DNA from: JAJZGK01 sp035538795
GTDB taxonomy: Bacteria; Pseudomonadota; Alphaproteobacteria; Rhodospirillales; Magnetospirillaceae
Assembly (NCBI GenBank): GCA_035538795.1
Contig: DATLJS010000011.1
Coordinates: forward strand, 124,001-188,000
Length of the DNA: 64,000 bases
Direction: 5' to 3'
Numbering within the stretch: position 1 is the first letter of the stretch; every line of letters starts with the position of its first letter. The translations under genes and the position numbers were made by a program. The notes below the pieces were generated by a model, which saw only the letters and a program-made list of their open reading frames with translations, was not told the origin of the DNA and made no database searches. Positions 8,741 to 17,348 of this stretch are shown here, piece after piece.

Positions 8741-9925
8741 TTAGGCCGCTCCGTCCTCGGTTTTTTCCACGGGAACGGGGATCAGGCGCAGGCCTTTGCC
8801 GTTTTCGGCCAGCGCCAGCGCCACTTCGCCGTGTTTCAGGCGCAGGGCGTCCTCGCCGAACAGGGTGCGTCGCCAGCCTTGCAGGGCGGGAACGTCGGCG
8901 TCGTCGGCGGCGGCGATGTGCTCGATGTCGGAGCTGGACGAGATCAGCCGCTGGGCGACATCGTGCTGATCGGATTTCAGCTTCAGCAGCACCTTCAGCA
9001 GATCGACCACGGGGCCGAGGCCGCGGGGCATGTCGTGACGCTCCGGCGGCTTGGGCCACTGGGCTTCCGGCGTGGCCAGGGCGCGGTTGACCGCATCCAG
9101 GATCATCTGGCCGTGGCGGCCCTCGGCGGCGCCCTTGGACAGACCGCGGGTGCGGGCCAGTTCATCGGTGGTCGTGGGAGCGTGGGCGGCGATCTCCATC
9201 AGGGATTCGTCGCGGATGATGCGCTGGCGCGGCAGGTCGCGCTCCTGCGCTTCGCTCTCGCGCCAGGCCGCCAATTCCTTCAGCACCATCAGGAACTTGG
9301 CGCTGGAGGACCGCGGCTTCAGGCGGCGCCAGGCTTCGGCGGGCTCGACCAGATAGGTGTGCGGATCGGTCAGCAAGGCCATTTCCTCGACCAGCCAGCC
9401 GGCGCGGCCGTCGCGGTCCAGGCGCTTTTGCAGCTTTTCGTAAGCCGGGCGCAGATGGGTGACGTCCGACAGGGCGTAATGCAACTGCTTGTCGGTCAGC
9501 GGCCGGGCGGCCCAGTCGGTGAAGCGCAGGGATTTGTCGATACGGGCGCGAGCCAGTTGCGAGGCCAGGGTTTCATAGGACACGGCGTCGCCGAAGCCGC
9601 AAACCATGGCGGCCACCTGGGTATCGAACAGGGGTTTGGGCACCGACCCCGTCAGGTGGTGGAAAATTTCCACGTCCTGGCGGGCGGCGTGGAACACCTT
9701 CAAAGTGGCTTCGTCGGCCATCAGATCGAACAAGGGGGAAAGGTCGATGCCCGGCGCCAGCGGGTCGATGGCGCAGGCTTCATTGGCCCCGGCGACCTGA
9801 ACCAGGCACAGCTGAGGCCAGTACGTCTTTTCCCGCATGAATTCGGTATCGACGGTGATGTAGGCGGAGCCTTTGAGGCGGGCGCAGAAGGCGGCGAGGC
9901 TCGCCGAATCGGAAATGAGTGTCAT
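8741..9925 (-). CDS. rnd: Ribonuclease D
   Basis: A 3'-5' exoribonuclease that trims tRNA precursors. The 394-residue product has the DEDDy exonuclease site: VDTEFMRE (Asp and Glu, near residue 25), HAARQDVEIF (Asp, near 80) and YALSDVTHL (Tyr and Asp, near 150). A HRDC domain lies around 205-285. The ATG at 9923-9925 begins the typical MTLISDS. The frame stays open for almost 2 kb further upstream across the antisense of aspS; this is a high-GC shadow. rnd is divergent from aspS across about 140 bases, a common alphaproteobacterial pairing. Confidence 0.95.
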   Translation of the reverse strand: MTLISDSASLAAFCARLKGSAYITVDTEFMREKTYWPQLCLVQVAGANEACAIDPLAPGIDLSPLFDLMADEATLKVFHAARQDVEIFHHLTGSVPKPLFDTQVAAMVCGFGDAVSYETLASQLARARIDKSLRFTDWAARPLTDKQLHYALSDVTHLRPAYEKLQKRLDRDGRAGWLVEEMALLTDPHTYLVEPAEAWRRLKPRSSSAKFLMVLKELAAWRESEAQERDLPRQRIIRDESLMEIAAHAPTTTDELARTRGLSKGAAEGRHGQMILDAVNRALATPEAQWPKPPERHDMPRGLGPVVDLLKVLLKLKSDQHDVAQRLISSSSDIEHIAAADDADVPALQGWRRTLFGEDALRLKHGEVALALAENGKGLRLIPVPVEKTEDGAA

Positions 9926-10063
9926 GACTGTTGGTAATACACCCTTATAGGCCGGGTGCCAAGGGCGCGGGGCTGATTTTCGCAGCCTCCACTTGACAAA
10001 GAGGGGCAGGCATGTGCCTTTTTCCGCTTTCCGAATCCCCGTAAATACCTGGGTTTGACTCCG

Positions 10064-11905
10064 ATGCATCTCTATAGAACGCACTCCTGCGGCCAATTGC
10101 GTAAGGCTGACGCCGGTTCGACCGCTCGCCTGTCCGGTTGGGTCCATCGCAAGCGTGATCACGGCAATCTTCTGTTCGTCGATCTGCGCGACCATTACGG
10201 TCTGACTCAGTGCGTCATCGACGTGTCCAGCCCGGTGTTCAAGGTGCTGGAAGGGGCCCGCCCCGAAAGCGTCATCACCGTCACCGGCACGGTGGTGGCC
10301 CGCAGCGACGATACGGTGAACGCCAACCTGCCCACCGGCGACATCGAACTGAAGGTGACCGAGGCCTCGGTGCAGTCGACCGCCGACGTGCTGCCCATGC
10401 AGGTGGCCGGCGAGCAGGAGTTCCCCGAGGAAATGCGCCTGCGCTATCGCTATTTGGACCTGCGCCGCGACAAGCTGCACGCCAACATGCTGCTGCGCTC
10501 GAACGTCATCGCCTATCTGCGCCGCCGGATGATCGATCAGGGCTTCGTCGAATATCAGACGCCGATCCTGACCGCCTCTTCGCCGGAAGGCGCCCGCGAT
10601 TATCTGGTGGTCAGCCGCGTTCACCCCGGCAAGTTCTATGCGCTGCCTCAGGCGCCGCAGCAGTTCAAGCAGCTGCTGATGGTGGCCGGCTTCGACAAAT
10701 ATTTCCAGATCGCGCCTTGCTTCCGCGACGAGGACGGCCGCGCCGACCGTTCGCCCGGCGAGTTCTATCAGCTCGACTTCGAGATGAGCTTCGTCACCCA
10801 GGACGACGTCTTCGCCGCCATCGAGCCGGTGCTGCAAGGCGTGTTCGAGCAATTCGGCAATGGCCGCAAGGTCACGCCGGCGCCGTTCCCGCGCATCACT
10901 TATGAAGATTCGATGCTGAAGTACGGCTCGGACAAGCCTGACCTGCGCAACCCGCTGGTCATCGCCGATGTCACCGAGGCTTTCCGCGGCTCCAACTTCG
11001 GCATCTTCGCCAAGGCCATCGAAAGCAAGAACGCCGTGGTGCGCGCCATCCCGGCGACCGGCGCCGGCGACAAGCCCCGCAGCTTCTTCGACAAGCTGAA
11101 CGACTGGGCCCGCGAGAACGGAGCCGGCGGTCTGGGCTACATCATCTTCGCCGCCGACGGCGCCAAAGGCCCCATCGCCAAGAACCTGGAGCCCGAGCGC
11201 ATCGCCGCCATCCGCGCCGCTACCGGCGCTCAGGACGGCGACGCCGTGTTCTTCGCCTGTGACAAGGTCGATGCCGCCGCCAAGTTTGCCGGCCTGGTCC
11301 GCACCCGCGTCTGCAACGAGCTGGACCTGTTGGAAAAGGACGTCTTCAAGTTCTGCTGGACCGTCGATTTCCCCATGTACGAAAAGGACGAGGAGACGGG
11401 CAAGGTCGAGTTCTCCCATAACCCCTTCTCGATGCCGCAGTACGACCACGACGCCTTCCTGGCGCTGGACGCCAAGGCCGACGAGGACAAGATTCTGGGT
11501 ATCAAGGCCTTCCAGTACGACATCGTCTGCAACGGCGTCGAACTGTCGTCGGGTGCTATCCGCAACCATCGTCCGGACGTCATGCTGAAGGCCTTCGAAT
11601 TGGCCGGATATCCCAACGAGGAAGTCGAGGCCCGCTTCGGCGGCATGCTGAACGCCTTCCGCTTCGGCGCTCCGCCCCACGGCGGCTCGGCCCCCGGCGT
11701 GGACCGCATCGTCATGCTGCTGGCCGACGAGCCGAACATCCGCGAGGTGATCCTGTTCCCGATGAACCAACAGGCCCAGGATCTGCTGATGCAGGCTCCG
11801 GCGGAAGTCGAGCCGGCCCGTCTGAAAGAGCTGCACATCAAACTGGATCTGCCCAAGCCGAAGAAGCCGGCGGGCGAGACGCCGGCTCAGACCGAGCAGG
11901 CGTAA
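10064..11905 (+). CDS. aspS: Aspartyl-tRNA synthetase
   Basis: Charges tRNA-Asp, and in many alphaproteobacteria also tRNA-Asn. The 613-residue class II enzyme has the N-terminal OB-fold anticodon domain (GWVHRKRDHGNLLFVDLRD), motif 2 (CFRDEDGRADR near residue 220), the bacterial GAD insertion (about 290-420) and motif 3 (GGSAPGVDRIVMLL near 550). The ATG at 10064 gives MHLYRTHSCGQLR, the expected N-terminus; TTG at 10055 would add three residues. No strong ribosome site is visible. Discrimination of tRNA-Asp from tRNA-Asn cannot be decided from this sequence alone. A lone TTGACA at 9993-9998 may be part of its promoter, but no good -10 follows. Confidence 0.97.
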   Translation: MHLYRTHSCGQLRKADAGSTARLSGWVHRKRDHGNLLFVDLRDHYGLTQCVIDVSSPVFKVLEGARPESVITVTGTVVARSDDTVNANLPTGDIELKVTEASVQSTADVLPMQVAGEQEFPEEMRLRYRYLDLRRDKLHANMLLRSNVIAYLRRRMIDQGFVEYQTPILTASSPEGARDYLVVSRVHPGKFYALPQAPQQFKQLLMVAGFDKYFQIAPCFRDEDGRADRSPGEFYQLDFEMSFVTQDDVFAAIEPVLQGVFEQFGNGRKVTPAPFPRITYEDSMLKYGSDKPDLRNPLVIADVTEAFRGSNFGIFAKAIESKNAVVRAIPATGAGDKPRSFFDKLNDWARENGAGGLGYIIFAADGAKGPIAKNLEPERIAAIRAATGAQDGDAVFFACDKVDAAAKFAGLVRTRVCNELDLLEKDVFKFCWTVDFPMYEKDEETGKVEFSHNPFSMPQYDHDAFLALDAKADEDKILGIKAFQYDIVCNGVELSSGAIRNHRPDVMLKAFELAGYPNEEVEARFGGMLNAFRFGAPPHGGSAPGVDRIVMLLADEPNIREVILFPMNQQAQDLLMQAPAEVEPARLKELHIKLDLPKPKKPAGETPAQTEQA

Positions 11906-11909
11906 CATC

Positions 11910-11947
11910 AAAGAAAAACCCCGGCAGCGATGCCGGGGTTTTTCTTT
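11910..11947. terminator. Bidirectional intrinsic terminator between aspS and the convergent small gene
   Basis: CCCCGGC and GCCGGGG arms flanked by AAAGAAAAA on one side and TTTTTCTTT on the other, so the element works on both strands. The entire flank is also complementary. Confidence 0.9.
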
Positions 11948-11972
11948 GGCGGCAAAAGCCGTTCCGCCAGAT

Positions 11973-12440
11973 TCAGCCGGCGTGGTGCCAGGGCTGCGGG
12001 CGGGCCTGACGGCGCAACAGGGTGACGACCCGTTCGGTGCGGCGGACGCCGTCGGCGTCCCATTCGTTGTAGCGCCGGATGAAGGCCAGTTTCTCTTCCC
12101 ATTCCATCAGCATGTCCCGGGGATGGTCGGGACGGGCCGGTTCGCCGGTCAGGGCGCCGACGGTGGCGTCGTAATCGGGATGCAGTTCCGACGGCACGGC
12201 GGTCAGATATTCCTGCCAGTTCATGGCTCCGGCCATATACATCTCGTGCGCCCAATCGGCCATCTGGCGCGGCGACATATGGTTGCTCCACGCCATGTTG
12301 CGCGGCGGATTCAGCTGCGGCGCGGCCTTTTTCGGCAGCGGCGGCGGAGCGGATGGAGCCGAATAGGGCGGAATATCCAGGCTGGGCTCCTGCCAGGTTT
12401 TTTGACGGCTGCGGCGCGGTAAAAGAAAATCGAAGGTCAT
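11973..12440 (-). CDS. Conserved hypothetical protein
   Basis: 155 residues with a Pro-rich N-terminal third (about 15-45) and a C-terminal half rich in Trp, Arg and acidic residues (MSPRQMADWAHEMYMAG, WQEYLTAVPSELHPDYDATVGAL). No signal peptide or membrane segment. I do not know the family. GAGG is placed 8 bases before the ATG, supporting the start. The alternative ORF covering 11908-12522 is another frame with arginine/proline-rich shadow composition. It converges on aspS and shares the terminator at 11910-11947. Confidence 0.65.
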   Translation of the reverse strand: MTFDFLLPRRSRQKTWQEPSLDIPPYSAPSAPPPLPKKAAPQLNPPRNMAWSNHMSPRQMADWAHEMYMAGAMNWQEYLTAVPSELHPDYDATVGALTGEPARPDHPRDMLMEWEEKLAFIRRYNEWDADGVRRTERVVTLLRRQARPQPWHHAG

Positions 12441-12640
12441 CGCATCGGCCTCGCGCGGGTTGAAATCTCTGACGTTCGATAGGCAAACGGCATGCCAGCT
12501 TGAAGCCCAGTCTTTCCGCCATTACCTGTGTCTTGCAGGCGGCAGTCTTTGCCCAGTGGGGCAGCTTGTGCCGGGTGACGCTGTGTCATTTTTGTCGATG
12601 ACTGTTGCCGGGCTGCACTATCGCGCATGAGCAAAGCCTG

Positions 12641-12646
12641 TATAAT
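12641..12646 (+). promoter_or_regulatory. Likely -10 box (TATAAT) of eipB
   Basis: A perfect TATAAT lies 49 bases before the eipB ATG in otherwise GC-rich DNA. No good -35 box is seen at 16-18 bases, so it may depend on an activator or an upstream TG. Confidence 0.45.
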
Positions 12647-12694
12647 GCGCTCGAATGAATTCGGTCCGGTCCCTGGATCGAAGGGAGGACTGGA

Positions 12695-13525
12695 ATGAAA
12701 GCGGGTCTGGCCGCTGGCACGATCGGTGTGGTGTTGAGCCTGGGATACGGCGGACAAGCCTATGCTGGGCCGCGTGATCTGGCGTCCCATGCCGCGATTT
12801 ACTCCATGTCCCTGTCCTCGGCCAACCTGTCGGGCGGCGTAACCGGCGCATCCGGCAAAATGGATTATCAGTTCGCTGATTCCTGCGACGGCTGGGTGGT
12901 CAAGAACAAGACCGATCTGACCTTTTCCTACAATGACGGCGCTCCGGTGGTGACGTCGTGGGATTTGCTGACCTGGGAATCCAAGGACGGCCTGCATTAC
13001 CGCTTCCGTGTTCACAGCCTGCGCGACGGCGAGTTGAGCGAGGAGATCGAGGGGCGTGCCGATCTCGACGGCCCCGGCAAGGGCGGCGTGGTCAAGTTCA
13101 CCCAACCGGAAGAGCGGATGATCCGTTTGCCGCGCGGCACCTTGTTCCCGACCGATCACACGGTTCGTCTACTGGAAGCCGCCCGTAAGGGCGAGCGTTA
13201 TGTGAACTGGCCGCTGTTCGACGGTTCCGGGACCGAAGGTCCCTATGACGTCGGCGTCAGCATCGGCCACGAGGTGCCGGCCAATTCCAACATCAGCCCC
13301 ACCGCCTCGAACAGCGAGGTGGACGCCACGCTGATGTCCGGGCAGTCCTGGCGCGTGCTGATGGCTTTTTTTCTGAAGGACGGCAACGACGCCACGCCGG
13401 ATTACGAATCGTCCATGCGCATGTACCAGAACGGCGTCGCCGACGAAGTCTTGCAGTCCTTCGGCAATTTCAGTCTGAAGGGCACGCTGGAGAAATTAAG
13501 GATGCTGCCGAAGCCCGAATGCTGA
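12695..13525 (+). CDS. eipB: EipB family cell-envelope integrity protein (DUF1849)
   Basis: A periplasmic protein of the DUF1849/EipB family, known from Brucella as needed for envelope integrity. The 276-residue product has a signal peptide (MKAGLAAGTIGVVLSLGYGGQAYA, cleavage near residue 24) and the family patterns HAAIYSMSL, SGKMDYQFADSCDGW and LTWESKDGLHYRFRVHS. Brucella EipB carries a disulfide between two conserved cysteines; here the only cysteines of the mature protein are in SCDGW (near residue 64) and the very last residue, which fits. The start has GGAGG six bases upstream. The gene is single and convergent with the chemotaxis receptor. Confidence 0.88.
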   Translation: MKAGLAAGTIGVVLSLGYGGQAYAGPRDLASHAAIYSMSLSSANLSGGVTGASGKMDYQFADSCDGWVVKNKTDLTFSYNDGAPVVTSWDLLTWESKDGLHYRFRVHSLRDGELSEEIEGRADLDGPGKGGVVKFTQPEERMIRLPRGTLFPTDHTVRLLEAARKGERYVNWPLFDGSGTEGPYDVGVSIGHEVPANSNISPTASNSEVDATLMSGQSWRVLMAFFLKDGNDATPDYESSMRMYQNGVADEVLQSFGNFSLKGTLEKLRMLPKPEC

Positions 13526-13542
13526 CCGGCGTCCGCAGGATA

Positions 13543-13581
13543 TAAAAAGGGCTTCTTTCCGCTGGAAAGAAGCCCTTTTTG
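13543..13581. terminator. Bidirectional intrinsic terminator between eipB and the chemoreceptor
   Basis: AAAAAGGGCTTCTTTCC and its complement pair across a GCT loop and end in TTTTT. The A-run on the other arm makes it work in both directions for the two convergent genes. Confidence 0.9.
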
Positions 13582-13597
13582 TTGTCCGGCCGGATGG

Positions 13598-15271
13598 TCA
13601 GGCCCGGCGCATTTCGTCAAGGAAGCCGTGGACGGCTTTTTCCAGCGTGGCGCTTTCTTCCAGCAGGCTGTTGGCCGAGCTGAAGACGCCTTCCGCCATA
13701 TGGGTGGTTTCGCCGGCGGCATGGGCGACGCCCTGGATGTTGCGGGAAACTTCCTGGGTGCCGTTGGAGGCTTCCTGCACATTGCGGGCGATGTCCGAGG
13801 CGGCGGCGCCCTGTTCCTCGACGGCGCCGGCGATGATGGTGGCCATTTCGTTCAGGCTGACGATGGTTTCGCCGATGCGGTCGATGGCTTCCACCGCCTC
13901 CTGGGTCTGAGCCTGGACGCTGGCCACCTGGGTGGCGATGTCTTCGGTGGCGCGGCCGGTCTGGTTGGCCAGATGCTTGACCTCGTTGGCGACAACCGCG
14001 AAGCCCTTGCCGGCTTCTCCGGCCCGCGCCGCCTCGATGGTAGCGTTCAAGGCCAGAAGGTTGGTTTGGGCGGCTATATCGTTGATCAGATTGACCACTT
14101 CGCCGATCTTTTGCGCCGATTCCTGCAGGCCCGCCACCTTGCGGGTGGATTCCTCGGCTTCCAACTGGGCCGAACGGGCAATGGCGGCCGAGCGTTGCAC
14201 CTGGGCGGAAATCTCGTTGATGGCGGCGGTCAGCTGGCTGCCGGCGGCCGACACCGAATGAACGTTGGCGCTGGCGATTTCGGTCGCTTCCGACACGGCG
14301 TTGCTTTGGCGCTTGGTCTGCTCGGCATTGGCCGACAGGTTGTCCGAGGCGTGGTGAAGATGCTCGGCGGCCTGCTTGATGCGTTCCAGCAGGCTGACGA
14401 TCATGCCTTCGAAGCGGCTGGTGGCTTCCATCACCCGGGCCTGGCGGGCTTCACGGGCGGCCAGATCGGCCTGGTCCTGACGCTTGCGTTCCTCGGCGGC
14501 GAGCAGGCTCTGGCGCCATTGTTCGATGGCGGCGGCCAGCGGTCCGAATTCGTCGTGGCGATGGCTGCCGGGAACCGGCTGGTCGATCTCTCCGCGGCCC
14601 AGGCGCTGGACGTTGCCGACGATCAGCCCCAGCGGGGCGATGATCGAGCGCGAAATCGAAACCGAGAGCAAGATGCCCAACGCCAGGCTCAGGCCGCCGA
14701 CGATCATGGCGATGTCGATCAGGCGGGTGATGGCGGCGGTGGTTTCCTCGGCCCGGCTGGTATTCGAGGCTTCCAGGGCTTCCTGCAGCGACTGGCCGGT
14801 CTGGTCGATGTCGATGGCGGCCTTGCCGGCCTCGCTCAGGATCGCCTGGGCTTCGGGGCTCTCCAGGCTGGTATTGGTGGTCTTGAACTGCTGAAGCTTA
14901 AAGGCCGATTTGTTGTATTCGGTGATCAGGTTGCCCAGTTGGACCACCATGGCCTTGCGGGCGGGCTCCTGGACCTGGCCGAGCAACTGGGCCTGAGTTT
15001 GACTGGCGACGCTCAGCGCCTCATGGGCGCGGGTCCAGCGGACTTCTTCGCCGGTGGCGAGGCCGGCATAGATGTTCATGCGGGCGATGTAGAGATGCTT
15101 GACCAGTTTGTCGTCCAGCATCTGATTCGTCTGCGAGTGGCGCATGGTTTCGAAGGCGTCCTCGATGGACTGCCCCGAAAACAAGGTGGCGGCGCTGAAC
15201 GCGGCCATCATCAGCACCAGAACGCCGAAACCGATCAACAGCCGGGCGGTGATTTTCAAATTGTTCAACAT
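13598..15271 (-). CDS. Methyl-accepting chemotaxis protein
   Basis: 557 residues. It has a first membrane helix at about 11-33, a periplasmic four-helix-bundle-like sensor (35-185, no cysteines or recognisable cofactor motif), a second helix (about 188-210), a HAMP domain (211-265), and a long cytoplasmic coiled coil with the signalling hairpin tip around INDIAAQTNLLALNATIEAARAGEAGKGFAVVA, listed here by its first part at about 410. It transmits ligand state to CheA/CheW; no che genes are in the window. The start MLNNLKIT matches the family; an upstream TTG/ATG adding 13 residues is unlikely. No C-terminal CheR-binding pentapeptide is present. Confidence 0.94.
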   Translation of the reverse strand: MLNNLKITARLLIGFGVLVLMMAAFSAATLFSGQSIEDAFETMRHSQTNQMLDDKLVKHLYIARMNIYAGLATGEEVRWTRAHEALSVASQTQAQLLGQVQEPARKAMVVQLGNLITEYNKSAFKLQQFKTTNTSLESPEAQAILSEAGKAAIDIDQTGQSLQEALEASNTSRAEETTAAITRLIDIAMIVGGLSLALGILLSVSISRSIIAPLGLIVGNVQRLGRGEIDQPVPGSHRHDEFGPLAAAIEQWRQSLLAAEERKRQDQADLAAREARQARVMEATSRFEGMIVSLLERIKQAAEHLHHASDNLSANAEQTKRQSNAVSEATEIASANVHSVSAAGSQLTAAINEISAQVQRSAAIARSAQLEAEESTRKVAGLQESAQKIGEVVNLINDIAAQTNLLALNATIEAARAGEAGKGFAVVANEVKHLANQTGRATEDIATQVASVQAQTQEAVEAIDRIGETIVSLNEMATIIAGAVEEQGAAASDIARNVQEASNGTQEVSRNIQGVAHAAGETTHMAEGVFSSANSLLEESATLEKAVHGFLDEMRRA

Positions 15272-15376
15272 CGCAAGACCCCACCATGCGCGCGCAATGC
15301 AGCGATCCAAGCAGACCGTCAGCTTGCAGAAGGGAGTAATAAATACATGCGATATGTTTAAAATTTAATACGTTTA

Positions 15377-15416
15377 CCCATGCAAATTGGGGTTGAGCCC
15401 ATGCAATTATGCATGG
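15377..15416. promoter_or_regulatory. Repeated CCCATGCAA elements with an 18-bp palindrome
   Basis: CCCATGCAA occurs at 15377-15385 and again at 15398-15406, 21 bases apart. The second copy is the left arm of CCATGCAATTATGCATGG (15399-15416), an inverted repeat with an ATTA core. The site lies between the start of the chemoreceptor gene (15271) and the end of the SDR gene (15466), in AT-rich DNA upstream of the receptor. It looks like an operator for a dimeric regulator. No protein can be named. Confidence 0.4.
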
Positions 15417-15465
15417 CGATGATTTGGCTCCGGACCGACATTCGGTTGATGTATTTGCGGGGGAA

Positions 15466-16230
15466 TTATTCTTTTGTCGGCAACCTGAGGGTGATCAGGT
15501 CCGACAAGGCCGGCGGCAGCGCCGTGAAGACGGCCATGATCCAGGCCAGGGGCCAGGGGAAGCTGATCAATCCTTTGTTGGCGGCGATGCCCTTGACGAT
15601 CAGGCGGGCGGCGGTTTCGGTTTCCATCAGCATGGGCATGGGGAAGCGGTTGCGGCCGGTGATGCGGCTTTTGACGAAGCCGGGACAGACGACGGTGACG
15701 CCGATGCCGTCCTTGGCCAATTGTCCCCGGAGTCCCTGGCCCCAGACCCGTACGGCGGCCTTGGCGGCGCAATAGGCGGGAGCCGAGGGAAAGCCGCGCA
15801 TTCCCGCCAGGGACGACATCAGCACGATCTGCCCTTCGCCCCGCCGGCGCATGGGGGCGACGGCCGGCAGAACGGTGTTGATGACGCCGTCGAGATCCAC
15901 TGAAAAGATGGCGCGGATGCGCCCTTCGGCATCGGCGTCGTTCAGGGACGGATCGCCGCCGGCAATGCCGGCATTGGCGATCACGAGATCGAGGGGCGCG
16001 CGGCGCTCGCAACCGGCGATCCAGCCAGCCATGGCCTGGCGGTCGGCCACATCCACCAGGACGCTCTCGGTTTCTGCTCCCTTCGCCCGACAGATGCCGG
16101 CGACGGTCTCCAGCCGTTGCGCGTTCCGGCCGGACAGGAACAATCGGACGCCAGGTGCGGCGTAGGCATGGGCCAAGGCCTCGCCCAGTCCGCTGGAGGC
16201 GCCGGTGATGAGGATGGCGGAGGGGTTCAT
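15466..16230 (-). CDS. SDR family NAD(P)-dependent oxidoreductase
   Basis: 254 residues of the classical short-chain dehydrogenase fold: cofactor loop TGASSGLG near residue 9, NAG at about 89, catalytic Ser in SSLAG and the YxxxK pair in YCAAK near 155. The C-terminus has an unusual hydrophobic stretch (about 225-245) that may touch the membrane, as in DltE/YohF-like members. Substrate unknown. The first bases overlap the hepT stop by four bases (ATGA), so it may be translated with the toxin-antitoxin transcript, although the functions look unrelated. Confidence 0.88.
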   Translation of the reverse strand: MNPSAILITGASSGLGEALAHAYAAPGVRLFLSGRNAQRLETVAGICRAKGAETESVLVDVADRQAMAGWIAGCERRAPLDLVIANAGIAGGDPSLNDADAEGRIRAIFSVDLDGVINTVLPAVAPMRRRGEGQIVLMSSLAGMRGFPSAPAYCAAKAAVRVWGQGLRGQLAKDGIGVTVVCPGFVKSRITGRNRFPMPMLMETETAARLIVKGIAANKGLISFPWPLAWIMAVFTALPPALSDLITLRLPTKE

Positions 16231-16574
16231 TCGTCCTCTTCCCGCAACAGGGCCCGCAGTGGCGTGGAGACGTCGGGGATGTCGTTGCGCACGGTGGCCC
16301 AGATCAAGGCGGAATCCACCGAATGATATTCATGAACCAGGATGTGGCGAATCTCGGTCAGATGGCTCCAGGGAATTTCTGGATGGCGCTGCTGCACCTC
16401 GATCGGCACCCGGTGAGCGGCCTCGCCGATGATTTCCAGATTGCGCACCACGGCATCGACGCTGCGGTCGTCGGAAACGAAGTCTTCGACGCCCATGTCG
16501 TGGGAATAACGCTCGATGCGGGCTAATGCTTCCAGCATATCCTCGATTCTAACCCGCCAGTCCTTATGGGACAT
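16227..16574 (-). CDS. hepT: HepT-like toxin (HEPN, DUF86)
   Basis: 115 residues, all helical, with the HEPN ribonuclease signature R-x4-H-x-Y at R76, H81 and Y83 (RHILVHEY). In characterised MntA/HepT pairs HepT is an RNase toxin, and MntA silences it by transferring AMP to the Tyr of this motif; Y83 is present here. The matching mntA gene is 277 bases upstream on the same strand, but a small gene lies between them, which is not the usual layout. The 3' end overlaps the SDR gene by four bases. A GCCGTA/TACGGC hairpin (16589-16607) sits just before its start. Confidence 0.88.
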   Translation of the reverse strand: MSHKDWRVRIEDMLEALARIERYSHDMGVEDFVSDDRSVDAVVRNLEIIGEAAHRVPIEVQQRHPEIPWSHLTEIRHILVHEYHSVDSALIWATVRNDIPDVSTPLRALLREEDE

Positions 16575-16611
16575 GCAGCCGTTTCCTTGCCGTATTGTTG
16601 TTACGGCCAGA

Positions 16612-16842
16612 TTACGGCAGGCGGTTGGTCTTGACCAGACGCAGCAGAGGGACGGGTTGGGTTTCGATGATGTCGGCGGCGGCTTCCGACGCCGCTCCGA
16701 TCAGATGCGCCACCAATGTCAGGCCGGCGGCCTCAGCCTCGCTGCAAAGCTGGTCCAGTTGAACTTTCAGGCGCATGGCGTGCGTAATGCGGGGCGGTTT
16801 GATCATGGACGGGATGATGATCAACCTTTTGGCGAAGCGCAA
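16612..16842 (-). CDS. Small hypothetical protein between antitoxin and toxin genes
   Basis: Up to 76 residues from a TTG at 16840-16842, or 64 from the ATG at 16804-16806. Neither has a convincing ribosome site, so the protein call is tentative. The C-terminal part (LDQLCSEAEAAGLTLVAHLIGAASEAAADII) is predicted as two amphipathic helices; no domain recognised. It starts 9 bases after the mntA stop and ends 37 bases before hepT, so it would be the middle gene of a three-gene transcript. It could be a third component or a remnant. Confidence 0.45.
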   Translation of the reverse strand: MRFAKRLIIIPSMIKPPRITHAMRLKVQLDQLCSEAEAAGLTLVAHLIGAASEAAADIIETQPVPLLRLVKTNRLP

Positions 16843-16851
16843 TTGTTTATT

Positions 16852-17268
16852 CTAGTATATCAACAGGGCGTCGCTCAAAATGCGTCCTTTTAGGCGAGGC
16901 TTCAGCGTGGCGGCGGTGGTCAGATCGACGGGACGGCCCAGCAGGCCTTCCAGATGGTGTTTCAAGTCGACGAATTCGAACAATCCCGACGGCCGGCAGG
17001 GAGCGAACTCGACCAGCAGATCGATGTCCGAATGGGGCTGAGCCGAATTGTGCCGGGTCGAGCCGAACAGCGACAGGGAAAGCACGCCGAAACGTTTTTC
17101 CAGGATTTCCTGGTGGGCCAGCAGCGTCTCGATGATCTCTTCGCGTTCGGGCGCGGCGCGGCGTTGGCCGATGCGGTGGGCGTAGTTCCGCACGGCTTCC
17201 GCCTTCTCGGCGGGAACCCAGACGACGACCTCGGTCAGGCCGCGGCGGCTGTGACGGCGCTCCCTCAT
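16852..17268 (-). CDS. mntA: MntA-like nucleotidyltransferase antitoxin with N-terminal extension
   Basis: 138 residues. The C-terminal ~95 form a minimal nucleotidyltransferase with G69-S70-x10-D81-x-D83 (GSTRHNSAQPHSDIDLLVEF), the motif with which MntA AMPylates HepT. The ~40 residues before it (RRGLTEVVVWVPAEKAEAVRNYAHRI) resemble short antitoxin-like segments of the pattern V-x-V-W-V-P followed by a helix, seen as small separate proteins in proteobacteria. That they add DNA binding is my inference. It is the first gene of the mntA-X-hepT operon and is divergent from yicC. Confidence 0.82.
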   Translation of the reverse strand: MRERRHSRRGLTEVVVWVPAEKAEAVRNYAHRIGQRRAAPEREEIIETLLAHQEILEKRFGVLSLSLFGSTRHNSAQPHSDIDLLVEFAPCRPSGLFEFVDLKHHLEGLLGRPVDLTTAATLKPRLKGRILSDALLIY

Positions 17269-17348
17269 AACGGGCAGTATAGCACAGAGCGTCGTGCGGT
17301 GCTTGAGAGCTGGCGGGGGGAGGGCTATAACCCTACGGCAGATGACCT

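Noticed and set aside
9926..11911. Minus frame open for almost 2 kb across aspS, continuous with rnd
   Set aside because: It is antisense to a certain gene, its composition is a mirror of GC-rich codons, and rnd has a clear ATG at 9925.
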